From contig NZ_BMUF01000002.1 in assembly GCF_014650055.1 (NCBI RefSeq), positions 1 to 64,000 on the forward strand: DNA of 64,000 nucleotides. Reading direction: 5' to 3'. The stretch is from Streptomyces malachitofuscus. Lineage in GTDB: Bacteria > Actinomycetota > Actinomycetes > Streptomycetales > Streptomycetaceae. Position numbers and translations under genes: made by a program. The stretch's first letter is position 1; every line of letters begins with the position of its first letter. Positions 1 to 9,426 of the stretch are shown piece by piece. A model generated the notes under the pieces. The model ran no database searches. It saw only the letters and a list, made by a program, of their open reading frames with translations, and had not been told where the DNA came from.

Positions 1-332
1 CTCAAGGAACGGACGCTTCCTTCGTACTCACCCTCTCGGGCTTTCCTCCGGGCGCTTCCCTTCGGTGTTTCCGACTCTATCAGATCCTTTCGGATCCGAA
101 TCCCGGTCGGCGGGTTTTGCCGTCGAGCCGCTGGCTTTCGCCGTCGGCCTTTCGACATTCACTACGTTAGCCGATTCCCCCGCTCGATTCATAATCGGGC
201 TCTGCGGTGCTGAATTCAGGCATGCGGACATGACGAATTCGACCCCGCTGAGGGGTGATCGTAGGTAGTGGGTTGGCCGCTTCCGGCTGCAGGCGATCGC
301 CGTACCCGGTTCAAGCGGCTCGGGCCACATTA
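1..332 (-). promoter_or_regulatory. rRNA operon promoter and 16S leader (rrn)
   Basis: Read leftward, this stretch matches the conserved Streptomyces 16S rRNA leader: it carries the block ending GATAGAGTCGGAAAC (from about 84 down to 70) and runs out of the window with GTCCGTTCCTTGAG, which normally leads to the 16S gene. The upstream promoter is clear: -35 TTGACT at 355-350, a 17-nt spacer, and -10 TAATGT at 332-327. The TAGAGT within the conserved block is a candidate -10 for a downstream promoter; Streptomyces rrn operons usually have several. The 16S gene itself lies off the left end. An open frame exists across the region but it is not a gene. Confidence 0.85.
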
Positions 333-351
333 CGCACCTTCCGAGGCCGAG

Positions 352-993
352 TCAACTTCGCCGGCGTCGCGGCACATGGGCCCGATAGGGGCTCACCGTG
401 GCGTCGTCCGCGACCCAGTAGCGCCAGGGGTGGACGGCTCCCTCGCCGGAGACTCCCGTGCGTGGACCGTTCTTCACCTGCTCGGAGGGTGTGGCGGTGC
501 CGGTGAGGATACGAAGGGGGGTGTCGTCGGTGGCGCAGGCGTCGGTGCCGTTGAGGGCGCGGTCGACGCCGAGGGCCGTCGCCAGGCGGGCCGGGCCTTT
601 GGCCAATTCCTTGTCGTTGCGGGCCGAGAGTCGGCGGGTGCGGGCCAGCTCGGCACCCTCGATGATCTCGCCCGCCCGCAGCAGCACCGCGCTCGCCCGG
701 CCCTCGGGACCGCACACCAGGTTCATGCAGAACCACATGCCGTAGGTGAAGTAGACGTACACATGGCCGGGCGCACCGAACATCACCTCATTGCGGGCCG
801 TGCGACCACGATAGGCGTGGGAGCCGGGATCGTTCTGACCGTCGTAGGCCTCGACCTCGGTCAGACGGAGCGCGATCGGACCGTCCGGGGTGCTGCGGAC
901 CAGGATCCGGCCGAGGAGGTCGGGGGCGACCTCGAGGACGGGGCGGTCGAAGAACTTCCTGGGCAGGGGCGTACGGTCGAGGGTCGCGATCAT
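352..993 (-). CDS. DNA-3-methyladenine glycosylase (Mpg/AAG type)
   Basis: Base-excision repair enzyme that removes 3-methyladenine and other alkylated purines from DNA. The protein (213 aa) has the family core [20 protein letters not shown] followed by [20 protein letters not shown], which carries the catalytic glutamate and base-flipping tyrosines of the Mpg fold. I chose the ATG at 993 because family members begin MIAT..RTPLP; a GTG at 1050 would add 19 poorly conserved residues. No strong ribosome site is visible, so translation may be leaderless. Its stop codon lies inside the -35 box of the downstream rrn promoter. Confidence 0.9.
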   Translation of the reverse strand: MIATLDRTPLPRKFFDRPVLEVAPDLLGRILVRSTPDGPIALRLTEVEAYDGQNDPGSHAYRGRTARNEVMFGAPGHVYVYFTYGMWFCMNLVCGPEGRASAVLLRAGEIIEGAELARTRRLSARNDKELAKGPARLATALGVDRALNGTDACATDDTPLRILTGTATPSEQVKNGPRTGVSGEGAVHPWRYWVADDATVSPYRAHVPRRRRS

Positions 994-1151
994 GCCGTCC
1001 GAGGGTACTGGAGACGGCCGGTGCCGCGGGGTGGTCACCGGGCGCCGCACTTGTCAGGGTGAGGGCGATGGAACCGGCCACGGCCGGATCGCGTTGTTAG
1101 GGATCAAGGGTCCTAGCGAAGCGATAGCGACAGGGCGACAAAGGGAGAGAC

Positions 1152-1934
1152 ATGGCGTTCAAGAAGCTGCTGGCGAGTCTGGGTGCCGGCGGGGCCTCGG
1201 TCGAGACCGTGCTGCACGAGGTCAACGTCGTTCCGGGCGGTGTCGTCCAGGGCGAGGTGCGGATTCAGGGCGGGTCCGTCAACCAGCAGATCGAGGGTCT
1301 GTCGGTCGGACTGCAGGCCAAGGTCGAGGTGGAGAGCGGCGACCAGGAGTACAAGCAGGACATCGAGTTCACGAAGTCGCGGCTCGGGGGTGCCTTCGAG
1401 CTCCAGGCGGGTGCCGTGCACGCGGTGCAGTTCGGTCTGGAGATCCCGTGGGAGACGCCGATCACAATGATCGACGGCCAGTCGCTGCGCGGGATGAACA
1501 TCGGTGTGACCACCGAGCTGGAGATCGCGCGCGCCGTGGACTCGGGCGACCTGGACCCGATCAACGTGCACCCACTGCCGGCGCAGAAGGCGATCCTGGA
1601 CGCCTTCATCCAGCTGGGCTTCCGGTTCAAGAGCGCCGACATGGAGCGCGGCCACATCCGGGGGACCCGGCAGAAGCTGCCGTTCTACCAGGAGATCGAG
1701 TTCTTCCCGCCGCAGCAGTACCGCGGGCTGAACCAGGTGGAGCTCAGCTTCGTGGCCGACGAGCAGGCCATGGACGTCGTGCTGGAGATGGACAAGAAGC
1801 CGGGTCTGTTCAGCGAGGGCAGTGACACCTTCCGGTCCTTCAAGGTGGGGCTGAACGACTACCAGGGAACCGACTGGACGGCTTACCTCAACCAGTGGTT
1901 GTCGGAGGTCGGCAGCAAGCGCAACTGGTTCTAG
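1152..1934 (+). CDS. Spo0M-like sporulation control protein
   Basis: A 260-aa cytoplasmic protein of the SpoOM family. Bacillus Spo0M affects sporulation and the family has an arrestin-like beta-sandwich fold. The N-terminal signature [21 protein letters not shown] and the central WETPIT segment are typical of actinobacterial members. Start is the ATG preceded by GGGAGAGA. It stands alone, 41 bp upstream of a PEBP-like gene in the same direction. Its role in Streptomyces development is inferred from the family. Confidence 0.85.
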   Translation: MAFKKLLASLGAGGASVETVLHEVNVVPGGVVQGEVRIQGGSVNQQIEGLSVGLQAKVEVESGDQEYKQDIEFTKSRLGGAFELQAGAVHAVQFGLEIPWETPITMIDGQSLRGMNIGVTTELEIARAVDSGDLDPINVHPLPAQKAILDAFIQLGFRFKSADMERGHIRGTRQKLPFYQEIEFFPPQQYRGLNQVELSFVADEQAMDVVLEMDKKPGLFSEGSDTFRSFKVGLNDYQGTDWTAYLNQWLSEVGSKRNWF

Positions 1935-1975
1935 GCTCGGTTCCGACCGAACGCCGACGATCAGGAGGTACCGAG

Positions 1976-2515
1976 GTGACCGAGCTCAAGCGGCGGCCGC
2001 TCCCCCACGACTTCCATCCGCCCGTGCCGTCCTTCACGGTGACGAGTGACGATGTGAAGGAAGGGGCCGCGCTCAAGGACGCTCAGGTTCACGCGGCCGG
2101 CAACACCTCACCGCACCTGCGCTGGGAAGGCTTCCCGCCGGAGACCAAGAGCTTCGCCGTGACCTGCTACGACCCGGACGCCCCGACGGGCAGCGGGTTC
2201 TGGCACTGGGTGGTGTTCGACATCCCGGCCTCGGTGACCGAGCTGCCGGTAGGTGCCGGCAGCGGCACGTTCGAAGGGCTGCCGGAGGGCGCGGTGCACG
2301 CGCGCAACGACTACGGCAGCAAGGACTTCGGCGGTGCCGCGCCGCCGCCCGGGGACGGGCCGCACCGGTATGTGTTCACGGTGTACGCGGTGGATCAGGA
2401 GAAGCTGGGTCCGGACGCCGACGCGTCTCCTGCCGTCGTGGGCTTCAACCTGCGGTTCCACACACTCGCCCGCGCCCATGTGATCGGTGAGTACGAGGTT
2501 CCCGCGGAGTCCTGA
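1976..2515 (+). CDS. YbhB/YbcL-type PEBP (Raf kinase inhibitor-like) protein
   Basis: A 179-aa cytosolic phosphatidylethanolamine-binding protein homologue. Conserved ligand-pocket elements are visible: the CYDPDAP segment, the [10 protein letters not shown] block and the [15 protein letters not shown] motif. The true start is the GTG at 1976, seven bases after a perfect AGGAGG (1963-1968); the frame is open further upstream into the preceding gene. The biochemical function of bacterial members is poorly defined. A strong terminator follows. Confidence 0.88.
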   Translation: MTELKRRPLPHDFHPPVPSFTVTSDDVKEGAALKDAQVHAAGNTSPHLRWEGFPPETKSFAVTCYDPDAPTGSGFWHWVVFDIPASVTELPVGAGSGTFEGLPEGAVHARNDYGSKDFGGAAPPPGDGPHRYVFTVYAVDQEKLGPDADASPAVVGFNLRFHTLARAHVIGEYEVPAES

Positions 2516-2550
2516 GCGGTTCGAGCGGCTCCGATCGTTCATGGAACGTT

Positions 2551-2595
2551 TGCCCGCCCCTGGTCTTGGAATTGATCAGGGGCGGGCATTTTTGT
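2551..2595 (+). terminator. Rho-independent terminator after the PEBP gene
   Basis: A perfect 12-bp stem (TGCCCGCCCCTG at 2551-2562, complement at 2577-2588) encloses a 14-nt loop and is followed at once by TTTTTGTT. This is one of the few stems in the window with a true U-tract. Confidence 0.92.
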
Positions 2596-2723
2596 TGCCG
2601 GGGGTCGCGGGAGTCACCTCCCGTACGAGCAGCAGATATTGCGTTGTCCATCTCGGCGTGCCCGGCCAGAGTTGATCCCAGCCCGCCGAGGGGTGGGCCG
2701 GTGCACACGGGAGGTGGGCTGGT

Positions 2724-3230
2724 ATGCGGGACACGCTGGTACTGAACGCGAGCTTCGAGCCGTTGTCGACGGTGACGCTGAACCGTGCCGTCGTTCTGGT
2801 GCTTCAGGACAAGGCCGTCGTCGAGCAGGCCCACCCCGAACTGCGTATGCGCGGAGCCGCGGTCGACATACCGGCGCCTCGGGTGATCAGGCTCTGCCAG
2901 TACGTGAGGGTGCCGTTCCGAAGACAAGCGCCGTGGTCGAGGCGGGGTGTCCTGGTGCGGGACCGGCACCGTTGCGCGTACTGCGGGCGGCGGGCGACGA
3001 CCGTGGACCACGTGGTGCCCAGGTCGCACGGCGGGCAGGACACCTGGCTGAACACGGTGGCGTCGTGCGCGGAGGACAACCACCGCAAGGCGAACCGGAC
3101 GCCGGAGCAGGCGGGTATGCCGTTGCTGCGTGAGCCGTTCGAGCCGACGCCCGCGGACGCGATGCTGTTGGCGCTGGGCGCGGAGGAGTTCGAGGCGCTG
3201 CCCGAGTGGCTGGCGTCTGCCGCGGCGTGA
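2724..3230 (+). CDS. HNH endonuclease family protein
   Basis: A 168-aa protein with a complete HNH nuclease module in its second half: a zinc-type CAYC, the HNH core TVDHVVPRSHGGQDTWLN, a second CAEDN and closing HRKANRTPEQAG. The N-terminal 70 residues (VLNASFEPLSTVTLNRAVVLVL) are typical of a stand-alone actinobacterial HNH family found throughout Streptomyces, so it is probably housekeeping rather than mobile. The substrate is unknown. The start ATG follows GGGAGGTGGG. The next gene is convergent and a shared terminator lies between. Confidence 0.88.
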   Translation: MRDTLVLNASFEPLSTVTLNRAVVLVLQDKAVVEQAHPELRMRGAAVDIPAPRVIRLCQYVRVPFRRQAPWSRRGVLVRDRHRCAYCGRRATTVDHVVPRSHGGQDTWLNTVASCAEDNHRKANRTPEQAGMPLLREPFEPTPADAMLLALGAEEFEALPEWLASAAA

Positions 3231-3315
3231 CGGCTTCGCCCTAGGGACGTGTTGGATACCCGGCCGCGGGACGTCTGTGATTTCTCGCGCCCACGCGGCG
3301 GTGCCGCATATCGAT

Positions 3316-3349
3316 GGAGCCCCACGCCCCTGAGGGCGTGCGGGGCTCC
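3316..3349. terminator. Bidirectional terminator between HNH and SPFH genes
   Basis: GGAGCCCCACGCCC pairs with GGGCGTG(CG)GGGCTCC across a four-base loop, with a small bulge. No U-tract, as is common in Streptomyces. It lies between two convergent genes. Confidence 0.75.
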
Positions 3350-3366
3350 GTGATGTCTGGGTGCTC

Positions 3367-4311
3367 TCAGTCGATCGAGGGCTTTTCGCGGCGTTCCTGG
3401 GCGGGGACGGTGCCTCCTGAGGTGCCGTTGGCGCCCATGGAGCCGAAGTTGCCCACGGCTCCGGAGAGGCCCTTGAGTGCGTCGCCGATTTCGCTGGGGA
3501 CGATCCAGAGCTTGTTGGCGTCGCCCTCGGCGATCTTCGGCAGCATCTGGAGGTACTGGTAGGAGAGCAGCTTCTGGTCCGGGTCGCCGGCGTGGATGGC
3601 CTCGAAGACCGTGCGGACGGCCTGGGCCTCGCCCTCGGCTCGCAGGGCGGCGGCCTTGGCCTCACCCTCGGCGCGCAGGATCTGGGACTGCTTCTCGCCC
3701 TCGGCGCGCAGGATCTCGGACTGCCGGACGCCCTCGGCCTGGAGGATGGCGGCGCGCTTGTCGCGGTCGGCGCGCATCTGCTTCTCCATCGAGTCCTGGA
3801 TGGAGGTGGGCGGCTCGATGGCCTTGAGCTCGACGCGGTTGACGCGGATGCCCCACTTGCCGGTGGCCTCGTCGAGGACGCCGCGCAGGGCCGCGTTGAT
3901 CTCCTCGCGGGAGGTGAGGGTCCGCTCGAGGTCCATGCCGCCGATGATGTTGCGCAGCGTGGTCACGGTGAGCTGCTCGATCGCCTGGATGTAGCTGGCG
4001 ACCTCGTAGGTGGCGGCGCGGGCGTCGGTCACCTGGTAGTAGATGACGGTGTCGATGTTGACGACCAGGTTGTCCTGGGTGATCACCGGCTGCGGCGGGA
4101 ACGGCACGACCTGTTCGCGCAGGTCGATGCGGTTGCGGATGGTGTCGATGAACGGGACGACGATGTTGAGGCCCGCGTTGAGTGTCCGCGTGTAGCGGCC
4201 GAAGCGCTCGACGATGGCCGCGCTGGCCTGTGGGATGACTTGGATTGTCTTGATCAGGGCGATGAAGACCAACACCACCAGAATGATCAGGACGATGATG
4301 ATCGGTTGCAT
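3367..4311 (-). CDS. SPFH/Band 7 (stomatin-like) membrane protein
   Basis: A 314-aa stomatin/prohibitin-type protein. It has one N-terminal membrane helix (about residues 3-20), then the SPFH domain with the signature IVERFGRYTRTLNAGLN and the VFPF-like VVPFPPQPVITQDN. A long Ala/Glu-rich coiled coil follows, with repeated LRAEGE units around residues 190-235. Such proteins form large membrane-bound oligomers that organise membrane microdomains. An NfeD gene lies 148 bp upstream on the same strand, the classic SPFH-NfeD pairing, and the two probably act together. Confidence 0.9.
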   Translation of the reverse strand: MQPIIIVLIILVVLVFIALIKTIQVIPQASAAIVERFGRYTRTLNAGLNIVVPFIDTIRNRIDLREQVVPFPPQPVITQDNLVVNIDTVIYYQVTDARAATYEVASYIQAIEQLTVTTLRNIIGGMDLERTLTSREEINAALRGVLDEATGKWGIRVNRVELKAIEPPTSIQDSMEKQMRADRDKRAAILQAEGVRQSEILRAEGEKQSQILRAEGEAKAAALRAEGEAQAVRTVFEAIHAGDPDQKLLSYQYLQMLPKIAEGDANKLWIVPSEIGDALKGLSGAVGNFGSMGANGTSGGTVPAQERREKPSID

Positions 4312-4459
4312 CGTCGGTTCCCCGAACCCTTCTTCGCCTCGGCGCCTACGGCAGATCCTGTGCCTGCGGAAGATCTTGCTGTTGAAGATCTTTCCGGTCG
4401 AGTCTGACAGACCATCGGTGCAACTGGGGGGTTGTTCGCCCCAGTTGTGTCGCGGCGGG

Positions 4460-4891
4460 TCACATGACGATCGCCGTGGCCCCCTCGATGTCCACGACGT
4501 CCACTTCCTGGCCCACCTCGTAGGCGCGGCCGGCGTCGAGGGCGCGCGCCGACCAGACCTCGCCGGCCAGCTTGATCCGGCCGCCGGAGGCGTCGACGCG
4601 CTCCAGCACCACGGCTTGTCTGCCCTTCAGGGCGTCAACGCCGGTGGCGAGTTGGGGCCGCTGGGCCCGGTGTCTGTTGGCGATGGGCCGTACGACGGCG
4701 ATGAGCGCGGTGGAGACGATCGCGAAGACCGCGACCTGGGCGACCGCGCCGCCGCCGAAGAAGCCCGAGACCACTGCCGCGGCGACGGCACCCACCGCGA
4801 GCATGCCGAGTTCGGGCATCGCGGTGATCACGAGCCCGATGCCGAGTGCCGCCGCGCCGATCAGCCACCACAGCCATGCGTCGATGTCCAC
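4460..4891 (-). CDS. NfeD-family membrane protein
   Basis: A 143-aa short NfeD protein with about three hydrophobic helices in the first 70 residues and a C-terminal OB-fold domain (GRQAVVLERVDASGGRIKLAGEVWSARA...GQEVDVVDIEG split by a short linker). It lacks the ClpP-like protease domain of long NfeD proteins. It starts with GTG at 4891 and precedes the SPFH gene, its usual partner in membrane organisation. Confidence 0.88.
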   Translation of the reverse strand: MDIDAWLWWLIGAAALGIGLVITAMPELGMLAVGAVAAAVVSGFFGGGAVAQVAVFAIVSTALIAVVRPIANRHRAQRPQLATGVDALKGRQAVVLERVDASGGRIKLAGEVWSARALDAGRAYEVGQEVDVVDIEGATAIVM

Positions 4892-4943
4892 CTGGTCATG
4901 GTAGGACCGCGCACCCGGTCGCCGACAGGGCGCCGACCAGTTT

Positions 4944-4967
4944 GAACGCGCCGTGCGGCGCGGGTTC
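4944..4967 (-). terminator. Hairpin after the ABC ATPase gene
   Basis: GAACGCGCC, a GTGC loop and GGCGCGGGTTC form a compact hairpin 19 bp past the stop codon of the leftward ABC ATPase gene. No U-tract. Confidence 0.6.
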
Positions 4968-4985
4968 TTGCCTGCCCGGAAGGGC

Positions 4986-5783
4986 TCAGGCCATCGGGAG
5001 GCCCTGGGCGGTCCAGCGGTCGCCGACCTGTTCGACGACGAGCGGGAGGCCGAAGCAGAGGGAGAGGTTGCGGGAGGTGAGTTCGAGCTCCAGCGGGCCG
5101 GCCGCGAGGACCTTGCCCTGACGGATCATCAGGACGTGGGTGAAGCCCGGGGCGATCTCCTCGACGTGGTGGGTGACCATGATCATGGAGGGGGCGATCG
5201 GGTCGCGGGCGAGCCGGCCGAGGCGGCGGACGAGGTCCTCGCGGCCGCCGAGGTCGAGTCCGGCCGCGGGCTCGTCGAGGAGCAGCAGCTCGGGGTCGGT
5301 CATCAGGGCGCGGGCGATGAGGGTGCGCTTGCGCTCGCCCTCGGAGAGGGTGCCGAACCTGCGGTCCAGGTATTCGGACATGCCGAGGCGGTCGAGGAAG
5401 GCGCGGGCGCGCTGTTCGTCGATGTCCTCGTACTCCTCCTGCCAGCCGGCGGTCATGCCGTAGGCGGCGGTGAGCACGGTCTGCAGGACCGTCTGCTTCT
5501 TGGGGAGCTTGTCGGCCATGGCGAGACCGGCCATGCCGATGCGGGGGCGCAGCTCGAAGACGTCCGTACCGGGCCTGCCGAGGGTCTCGCCGAGGATGGT
5601 GGCGGTGCCCTTGCTGGGGTAGAGGTAGCTGGACGCGATGTTGAGGAGGGTCGTCTTGCCGGCCCCGTTGGGGCCGAGGATGACCCAGCGCTCGCCCTCC
5701 TTGACCGACCAGGAGACCTGGTCCACCAGAGCCCGGCCCTCGCGGACCACGGATACGTCCTGAAGCTCCAGAACATCGCTCAT
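4986..5783 (-). CDS. ABC transporter ATP-binding protein
   Basis: A 265-aa stand-alone ATPase subunit. It has Walker A GPNGAGKT, signature LSEGERKR, Walker B LLLLDEPA and the H-loop in MIMVTHHVEE. I chose the ATG at 5783 (MSDVLELQDVSVV) because the upstream extension is not protein-like and AGGGGAGA precedes this ATG. No permease gene is adjacent, so the membrane partner and substrate are unknown; orphan ATPases of this type are common in actinobacteria. Confidence 0.9.
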   Translation of the reverse strand: MSDVLELQDVSVVREGRALVDQVSWSVKEGERWVILGPNGAGKTTLLNIASSYLYPSKGTATILGETLGRPGTDVFELRPRIGMAGLAMADKLPKKQTVLQTVLTAAYGMTAGWQEEYEDIDEQRARAFLDRLGMSEYLDRRFGTLSEGERKRTLIARALMTDPELLLLDEPAAGLDLGGREDLVRRLGRLARDPIAPSMIMVTHHVEEIAPGFTHVLMIRQGKVLAAGPLELELTSRNLSLCFGLPLVVEQVGDRWTAQGLPMA

Positions 5784-5946
5784 GAGCGCGTTGTCTCCCC
5801 TTGCAGTGTGGCCGGGTCTCGGCTGTCGCGTACGCCTGTGGGCTGGTCCGCCGCACCCGTGGGCGCAGCCCTCCATGAAATCTACGCCACCGGTCGGGCC
5901 GGGCATTCCATCGGTCCGGTTCTTGGGCTCTGTCTAGGGTGTACGC

Positions 5947-6729
5947 ATGCTCTCGGAACCTCGCTCTGGACGCCTTGCCGCTTGGGGAAACGCCCTGATT
6001 GCCGGACTTGTCCCGCCGGATGACGCCGTGGTCGCCATCGTCGGGGAGGACGCGGTGCACCGGGTGGAGGGGGTGCCCGGCGAGTCCGCTCCGGTGGGGC
6101 TCACGCTGGCGCTGGGGCGGTTGCGGGCGCTGGGGGTGACCGGGCTGCGGGTGGCGCTGCCGACGCCGGGGCATCCGCTGGGGCTGAGCGGACCGCCGGA
6201 GTTCAATGCGCGGGCGCTGGAGGCGGAGGAGGCCGTGGTCTGTTCCGGGGCCGCGCTGGGGCTGGTGCCGGAGGTGTACGAGGCCGGACCCTCGGGTGAT
6301 GTGCATGTCGAGGTGGTCTGGCACTGTCTGCCGGTGCGGGAGGCGCCGCCCGCGGATGTGCCGTCGCTCGGGGAGGCGGAGCGGGAGCTGGCGGAGGCGT
6401 TGCGGGAGGCGACGGAGGTGCTGACGCGGCTGGATGTGGCCGGGTCGGGGCCGGTGGCGGAGGCGGCGATCGAGGCGTACCGGGCGCGGGCGATGCGGGG
6501 GCGGGAGGTGTTGGCGCCGGGGTATCCGCCTCGGGCGGTGCGGGTGCTGGAGTTGGCGCAGCGGGTGGGGGCGTTGGTTTCGCTGGCGGGGGCGAAGGGG
6601 CACGGGGGTGCGGTGAGTGCGTCGGAGATGGCGGCGCGGGCGGGGGCGTTGCGGCCGGTGGAGCGGACGGCTCGGCGGGCGCAGGTGGCTGCGTACAACT
6701 CCGTTGTGGAGGAGCGGGGGGTGGGGTGA
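5947..6729 (+). CDS. Conserved actinobacterial protein of unknown function
   Basis: A 260-aa acidic protein that I do not recognise as a characterised family. It appears soluble, with no signal peptide or membrane helix. The N-terminal half is an alpha/beta-like region (RLRALGVTGLRVALPTPGHP), and the C-terminal half is strongly helical and Ala/Glu-rich. It is divergently transcribed from the ABC ATPase gene with about 160 bp between them. Codon use and GC match a true gene, and I believe it is a conserved Streptomyces hypothetical. Confidence 0.75.
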   Translation: MLSEPRSGRLAAWGNALIAGLVPPDDAVVAIVGEDAVHRVEGVPGESAPVGLTLALGRLRALGVTGLRVALPTPGHPLGLSGPPEFNARALEAEEAVVCSGAALGLVPEVYEAGPSGDVHVEVVWHCLPVREAPPADVPSLGEAERELAEALREATEVLTRLDVAGSGPVAEAAIEAYRARAMRGREVLAPGYPPRAVRVLELAQRVGALVSLAGAKGHGGAVSASEMAARAGALRPVERTARRAQVAAYNSVVEERGVG

Positions 6730-6837
6730 GGGTCGGCCGGTTCGCTGCTGGGGTGCCCGGTGTGGGTGTCGGCCGGGGGGAGGTCCGCGCAGCCCGGCGC
6801 CAGCGGGGTGCCGTCGCGCCCACCCGTGCCGCCCCAG

Positions 6838-6930
6838 CGGCACGACTGCCCGCGGGAACGCGGGAGCTGCGGCACGACTGCCCGCGGGGCGCGGGAGGGG
6901 CGGCACCAGTGCCCGGGGATCTCGGGAGCG
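6838..6930. repeat. Three degenerate tandem copies of a 31-bp unit
   Basis: Units start with CGGCACGACTGCCCGCGGG at 6838 and 6870 and with CGGCACCAGTGCCCGGGGA at 6901; they are 32, 31 and 30 bp long, each containing a CCCG...CGGG inverted core. They fill most of the gap between the unknown gene and the chaplin gene. The phrase GGCACGACTGCCCGC recurs near 17085, so the unit belongs to a dispersed intergenic repeat. Confidence 0.75.
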
Positions 6931-7003
6931 GATCGCGGGAGGGTGGTGTGGGGCAGCCCCGGCGCTCGGTGGGGGCGGGCGGCCGGGGCTGTGCCGGGGT
7001 GCG

Positions 7004-7249
7004 TCAGTGGTTGACGGCGGTGTTGCCGAAGGCCGGGTTCAGAAGGCCGATGACGTTGACGCTGTTGCCGGACACGTTGACCGGGACGTCGACCGGGACC
7101 TGGATGACGTTGCCGGAGACGACGCCCGGGGAGCCCACGGCCTCGCCGTGCGCGTGGCTGCCCTCGGTGGCGGAGGCCATGCCGGTACCGGCGGCGAGCA
7201 GACCGCCGGCCACCATCGTCACGGCCGCTGCCTTCTTCAGGTTCTTCAC
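7004..7249 (-). CDS. chpE: Chaplin, short ChpE type without cysteines
   Basis: A secreted 81-aa hydrophobic surfactant protein that coats aerial hyphae and spores. A signal peptide spans about residues 1-27 (KNLKKAAAV...GMASA), followed by one chaplin domain that ends in VIGLLNPAFGNTAVNH. Most chaplins have two cysteines; here both positions are replaced (VNVSGN and GNTAVN), which is the hallmark of ChpE in S. coelicolor. The GTG start at 7249 follows AAGGAGGG. There is no sortase motif or membrane anchor, so the protein is released rather than wall-linked. It lies downstream of a response regulator gene on the same strand. Confidence 0.88.
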   Translation of the reverse strand: MKNLKKAAAVTMVAGGLLAAGTGMASATEGSHAHGEAVGSPGVVSGNVIQVPVDVPVNVSGNSVNVIGLLNPAFGNTAVNH

Positions 7250-7405
7250 TTTCGGAGCCCTCCTTGCGATCGCTGCGGCAGGCGCCGCAGCGTGCCCTGG
7301 AGAACGGTCGGCGCCGACGATGGATACGGCCGTCCGGGGGACATTCCCACTACGGTATGAATCTCGGATCGGAGGGGAACCTTCCATCCGGTCGCGGCGT
7401 CCGGG

Positions 7406-8047
7406 TCAGCCGCTGAGACCGTGGCGCACGGCCCAGAGCGCGGCCTGGGTGCGGTCCGCCAGGTCGAGCTTCATCAAGATGTTCGAGACGTGGGTCTTCA
7501 CCGTCTTCTCGGAGAGCACCAGGGCGCGGGCGATCTCCCGGTTGGCGCGGCCGTCCGCGATGAGCCCGAGCACTTCGCGCTCGCGTTCGGTGAGGGAGCC
7601 CGCGCGCCCCGGGCCCGAGCCGGTCTCCTCCTGTGACAGCAGCGCGCCGGCCACCTCCGCCTGGAGCAGCACGTGCCCGGCGTGCACGGAGCGTATGGCC
7701 CCGGCGAGCGCGTCGGGGTCGACGTCCTTGTACACATAGCCGGCGGCGCCCGCGCGCAGGGCCGGGACCACGGTGCGCTGTTCGGTGAAACTGGTGACGA
7801 TCAGCACGCGCGCGGGGTGGTCGAGTTCGCGGAGCCGGCGCAGCGCGTCGACGCCGTCCATGCCCGGCATCTTGACGTCCATGAGGATGACGTCGGGTCC
7901 CAGTTCCTGTGCCAGGGCGACTCCTTCGGCGCCGTCCGCGGCCTCGCCGACGACCTCGATGTCGTCCTGCACCTCGAGGAAGGTGCGCAGGCCCCGGCGT
8001 ACCACCTGGTGATCGTCGACCAGCAGCACCTTGATTGCGTCAGCCAC
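7406..8047 (-). CDS. NarL/LuxR-family response regulator
   Basis: A 213-aa regulator. The receiver domain has the phospho-acceptor Asp57 in [13 protein letters not shown] and acidic residues near 11-12. The C-terminal LuxR-type HTH starts at [15 protein letters not shown] and contains [17 protein letters not shown]. It overlaps the end of the upstream histidine kinase gene by 8 bases (GTG start inside the kinase's last codons), so the two are translationally coupled and form a pair. The target genes are unknown; the chaplin gene lies directly downstream. Confidence 0.93.
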   Translation of the reverse strand: MADAIKVLLVDDHQVVRRGLRTFLEVQDDIEVVGEAADGAEGVALAQELGPDVILMDVKMPGMDGVDALRRLRELDHPARVLIVTSFTEQRTVVPALRAGAAGYVYKDVDPDALAGAIRSVHAGHVLLQAEVAGALLSQEETGSGPGRAGSLTEREREVLGLIADGRANREIARALVLSEKTVKTHVSNILMKLDLADRTQAALWAVRHGLSG

Positions 8048-9185
8048 CGGGGACCTCCATCTCGATCGTGGTGCCCTTGCCGGGCGCCGATTCCACGGTC
8101 AGCGTGCCGCCGACCCCGCTCGCCCGGTCCCGCATGGAGACCAGGCCCAGATGGCGGCCCGCGCGACGGACGAGCCGGGGGTCGAACCCGCTGCCGTCGT
8201 CCGTGACCCGCAGGACCGCTCCGCCGCCCCTGCGGTCCAGGGTGACGTCGACGTGGTCGCCCCCGGAGTGCCGCAGGGCGTTGTGCAGCGCCTCCTGGGC
8301 GACCCGCAGCACCGCCTCCTCCTGGGCGGCGGGCAGGGCGCGCACGCCGTGTCCCGCGAAGGTCACGCGCGCGCTGTGGGCGCGGTCCAGGACCTGTATC
8401 TGGGTGCGGAGGGTGGCGACGAGGCCGTCCTCGTCGAGGGCCGCGGGGCGCAGCTCGACGACCGCCGCGCGCAGCTCGTCGGCGGCTTCGGCGGCCAGGG
8501 CGGCGACCTGCTGGAGTTCGCCCTTGGCGCGGGAGGGGTCGCGGTCGACGAGGCGGGCGGCGGCCTGGGCGGTGAGCCGCAGGGAGAAGAGCTTCTGGCT
8601 GACGGCGTCGTGAAGCTCGTGGGCGAGCCGGGAGCGTTCCTCGGCGATGGTCAGTTCGCGGCTGCGTTCGTAGAGCCGGGCGTTGGTGAGGGCGATCGCG
8701 GCGTGCTGGGCGAGGATGCCGAGCAGTTCCTCGTCGTCCTCGGTGAAGCCGCAGGTGCCCTCGGGCTTGGGGCACCGCTTGTTGGCCAGGAACAGGGCGC
8801 CGATGACCTCGTCGCCGTCGCGGATGGGCAGGCCGAGGAAGTCGGCCAGGTCGGGGTGGGCGCTGGGCCAGCCCTCGAAGCGTGGGTCGCGGCGCACGTC
8901 GGCGAGGCGCTGCGGGGCGGCCTCGTCGAGCATCGCGGCGAGGATGCCGTGCCGGCGCGGGAGGGGGCCGATGGCCTTCCACTGGTCGTCGCTGACGCCG
9001 TCGACCACGAACTGGGCGAATCCGCCGTGGTCGTCGGGCACGCCGAGGGCGGCGTACTGCGCGTCGAGGAGTTCGCGGGCCGAGGCGACGATCGTCTTGA
9101 GGACGTCGCGCACCTCGAGGTGCCTGCTCATGGCCAGCAACGCGGAACTGACCGCGGCGAGGCCGGACCGGGGACCGTGGCTCAT
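8040..9185 (-). CDS. GAF-domain sensor histidine kinase (HisKA_3)
   Basis: A soluble 381-aa kinase with no membrane helix. A GAF domain spans about residues 15-175 and contains [19 protein letters not shown]. The HisKA_3 dimerisation helix carries the phospho-His in [17 protein letters not shown]. The HATPase domain has the N-box [13 protein letters not shown] and G-box DDGSGFD. GAF kinases of this design sense small ligands, gas or redox state in DevS-like proteins; the ligand cannot be told here. I favour the ATG at 9185 behind GAGG, although a GTG at 9194 is possible. Confidence 0.92.
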   Translation of the reverse strand: MSHGPRSGLAAVSSALLAMSRHLEVRDVLKTIVASARELLDAQYAALGVPDDHGGFAQFVVDGVSDDQWKAIGPLPRRHGILAAMLDEAAPQRLADVRRDPRFEGWPSAHPDLADFLGLPIRDGDEVIGALFLANKRCPKPEGTCGFTEDDEELLGILAQHAAIALTNARLYERSRELTIAEERSRLAHELHDAVSQKLFSLRLTAQAAARLVDRDPSRAKGELQQVAALAAEAADELRAAVVELRPAALDEDGLVATLRTQIQVLDRAHSARVTFAGHGVRALPAAQEEAVLRVAQEALHNALRHSGGDHVDVTLDRRGGGAVLRVTDDGSGFDPRLVRRAGRHLGLVSMRDRASGVGGTLTVESAPGKGTTIEMEVPGG

Positions 9186-9426
9186 GGTCCTCACCGTACC
9201 GGCGGGCCGTGACGGAGCGGATCGGGCAGGTGGCGGCCCTCGGCCGGGCGATGGTCCTAGGTCCGCGGTCCCCTTCCCGTCCGGCGGCGTAGGACCAGCG
9301 GCCCGGGAACGGCGGCGTAGGCCGAACGGACCCGGGTCGCTGCGTCCCCGGCCCGAGGCGACGGCGGGGGGCGGGTCCCTACGTTGAGGGCACGCCGATC
9401 ACACGGCGCCGACGACGAGGGGACGG

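Noticed and set aside
28..330. Open frame of 100 codons on the minus strand at the left edge
   Set aside because: It lies across the rrn promoter and leader, whose sequence matches the conserved non-coding rRNA leader, and its product is low-complexity.
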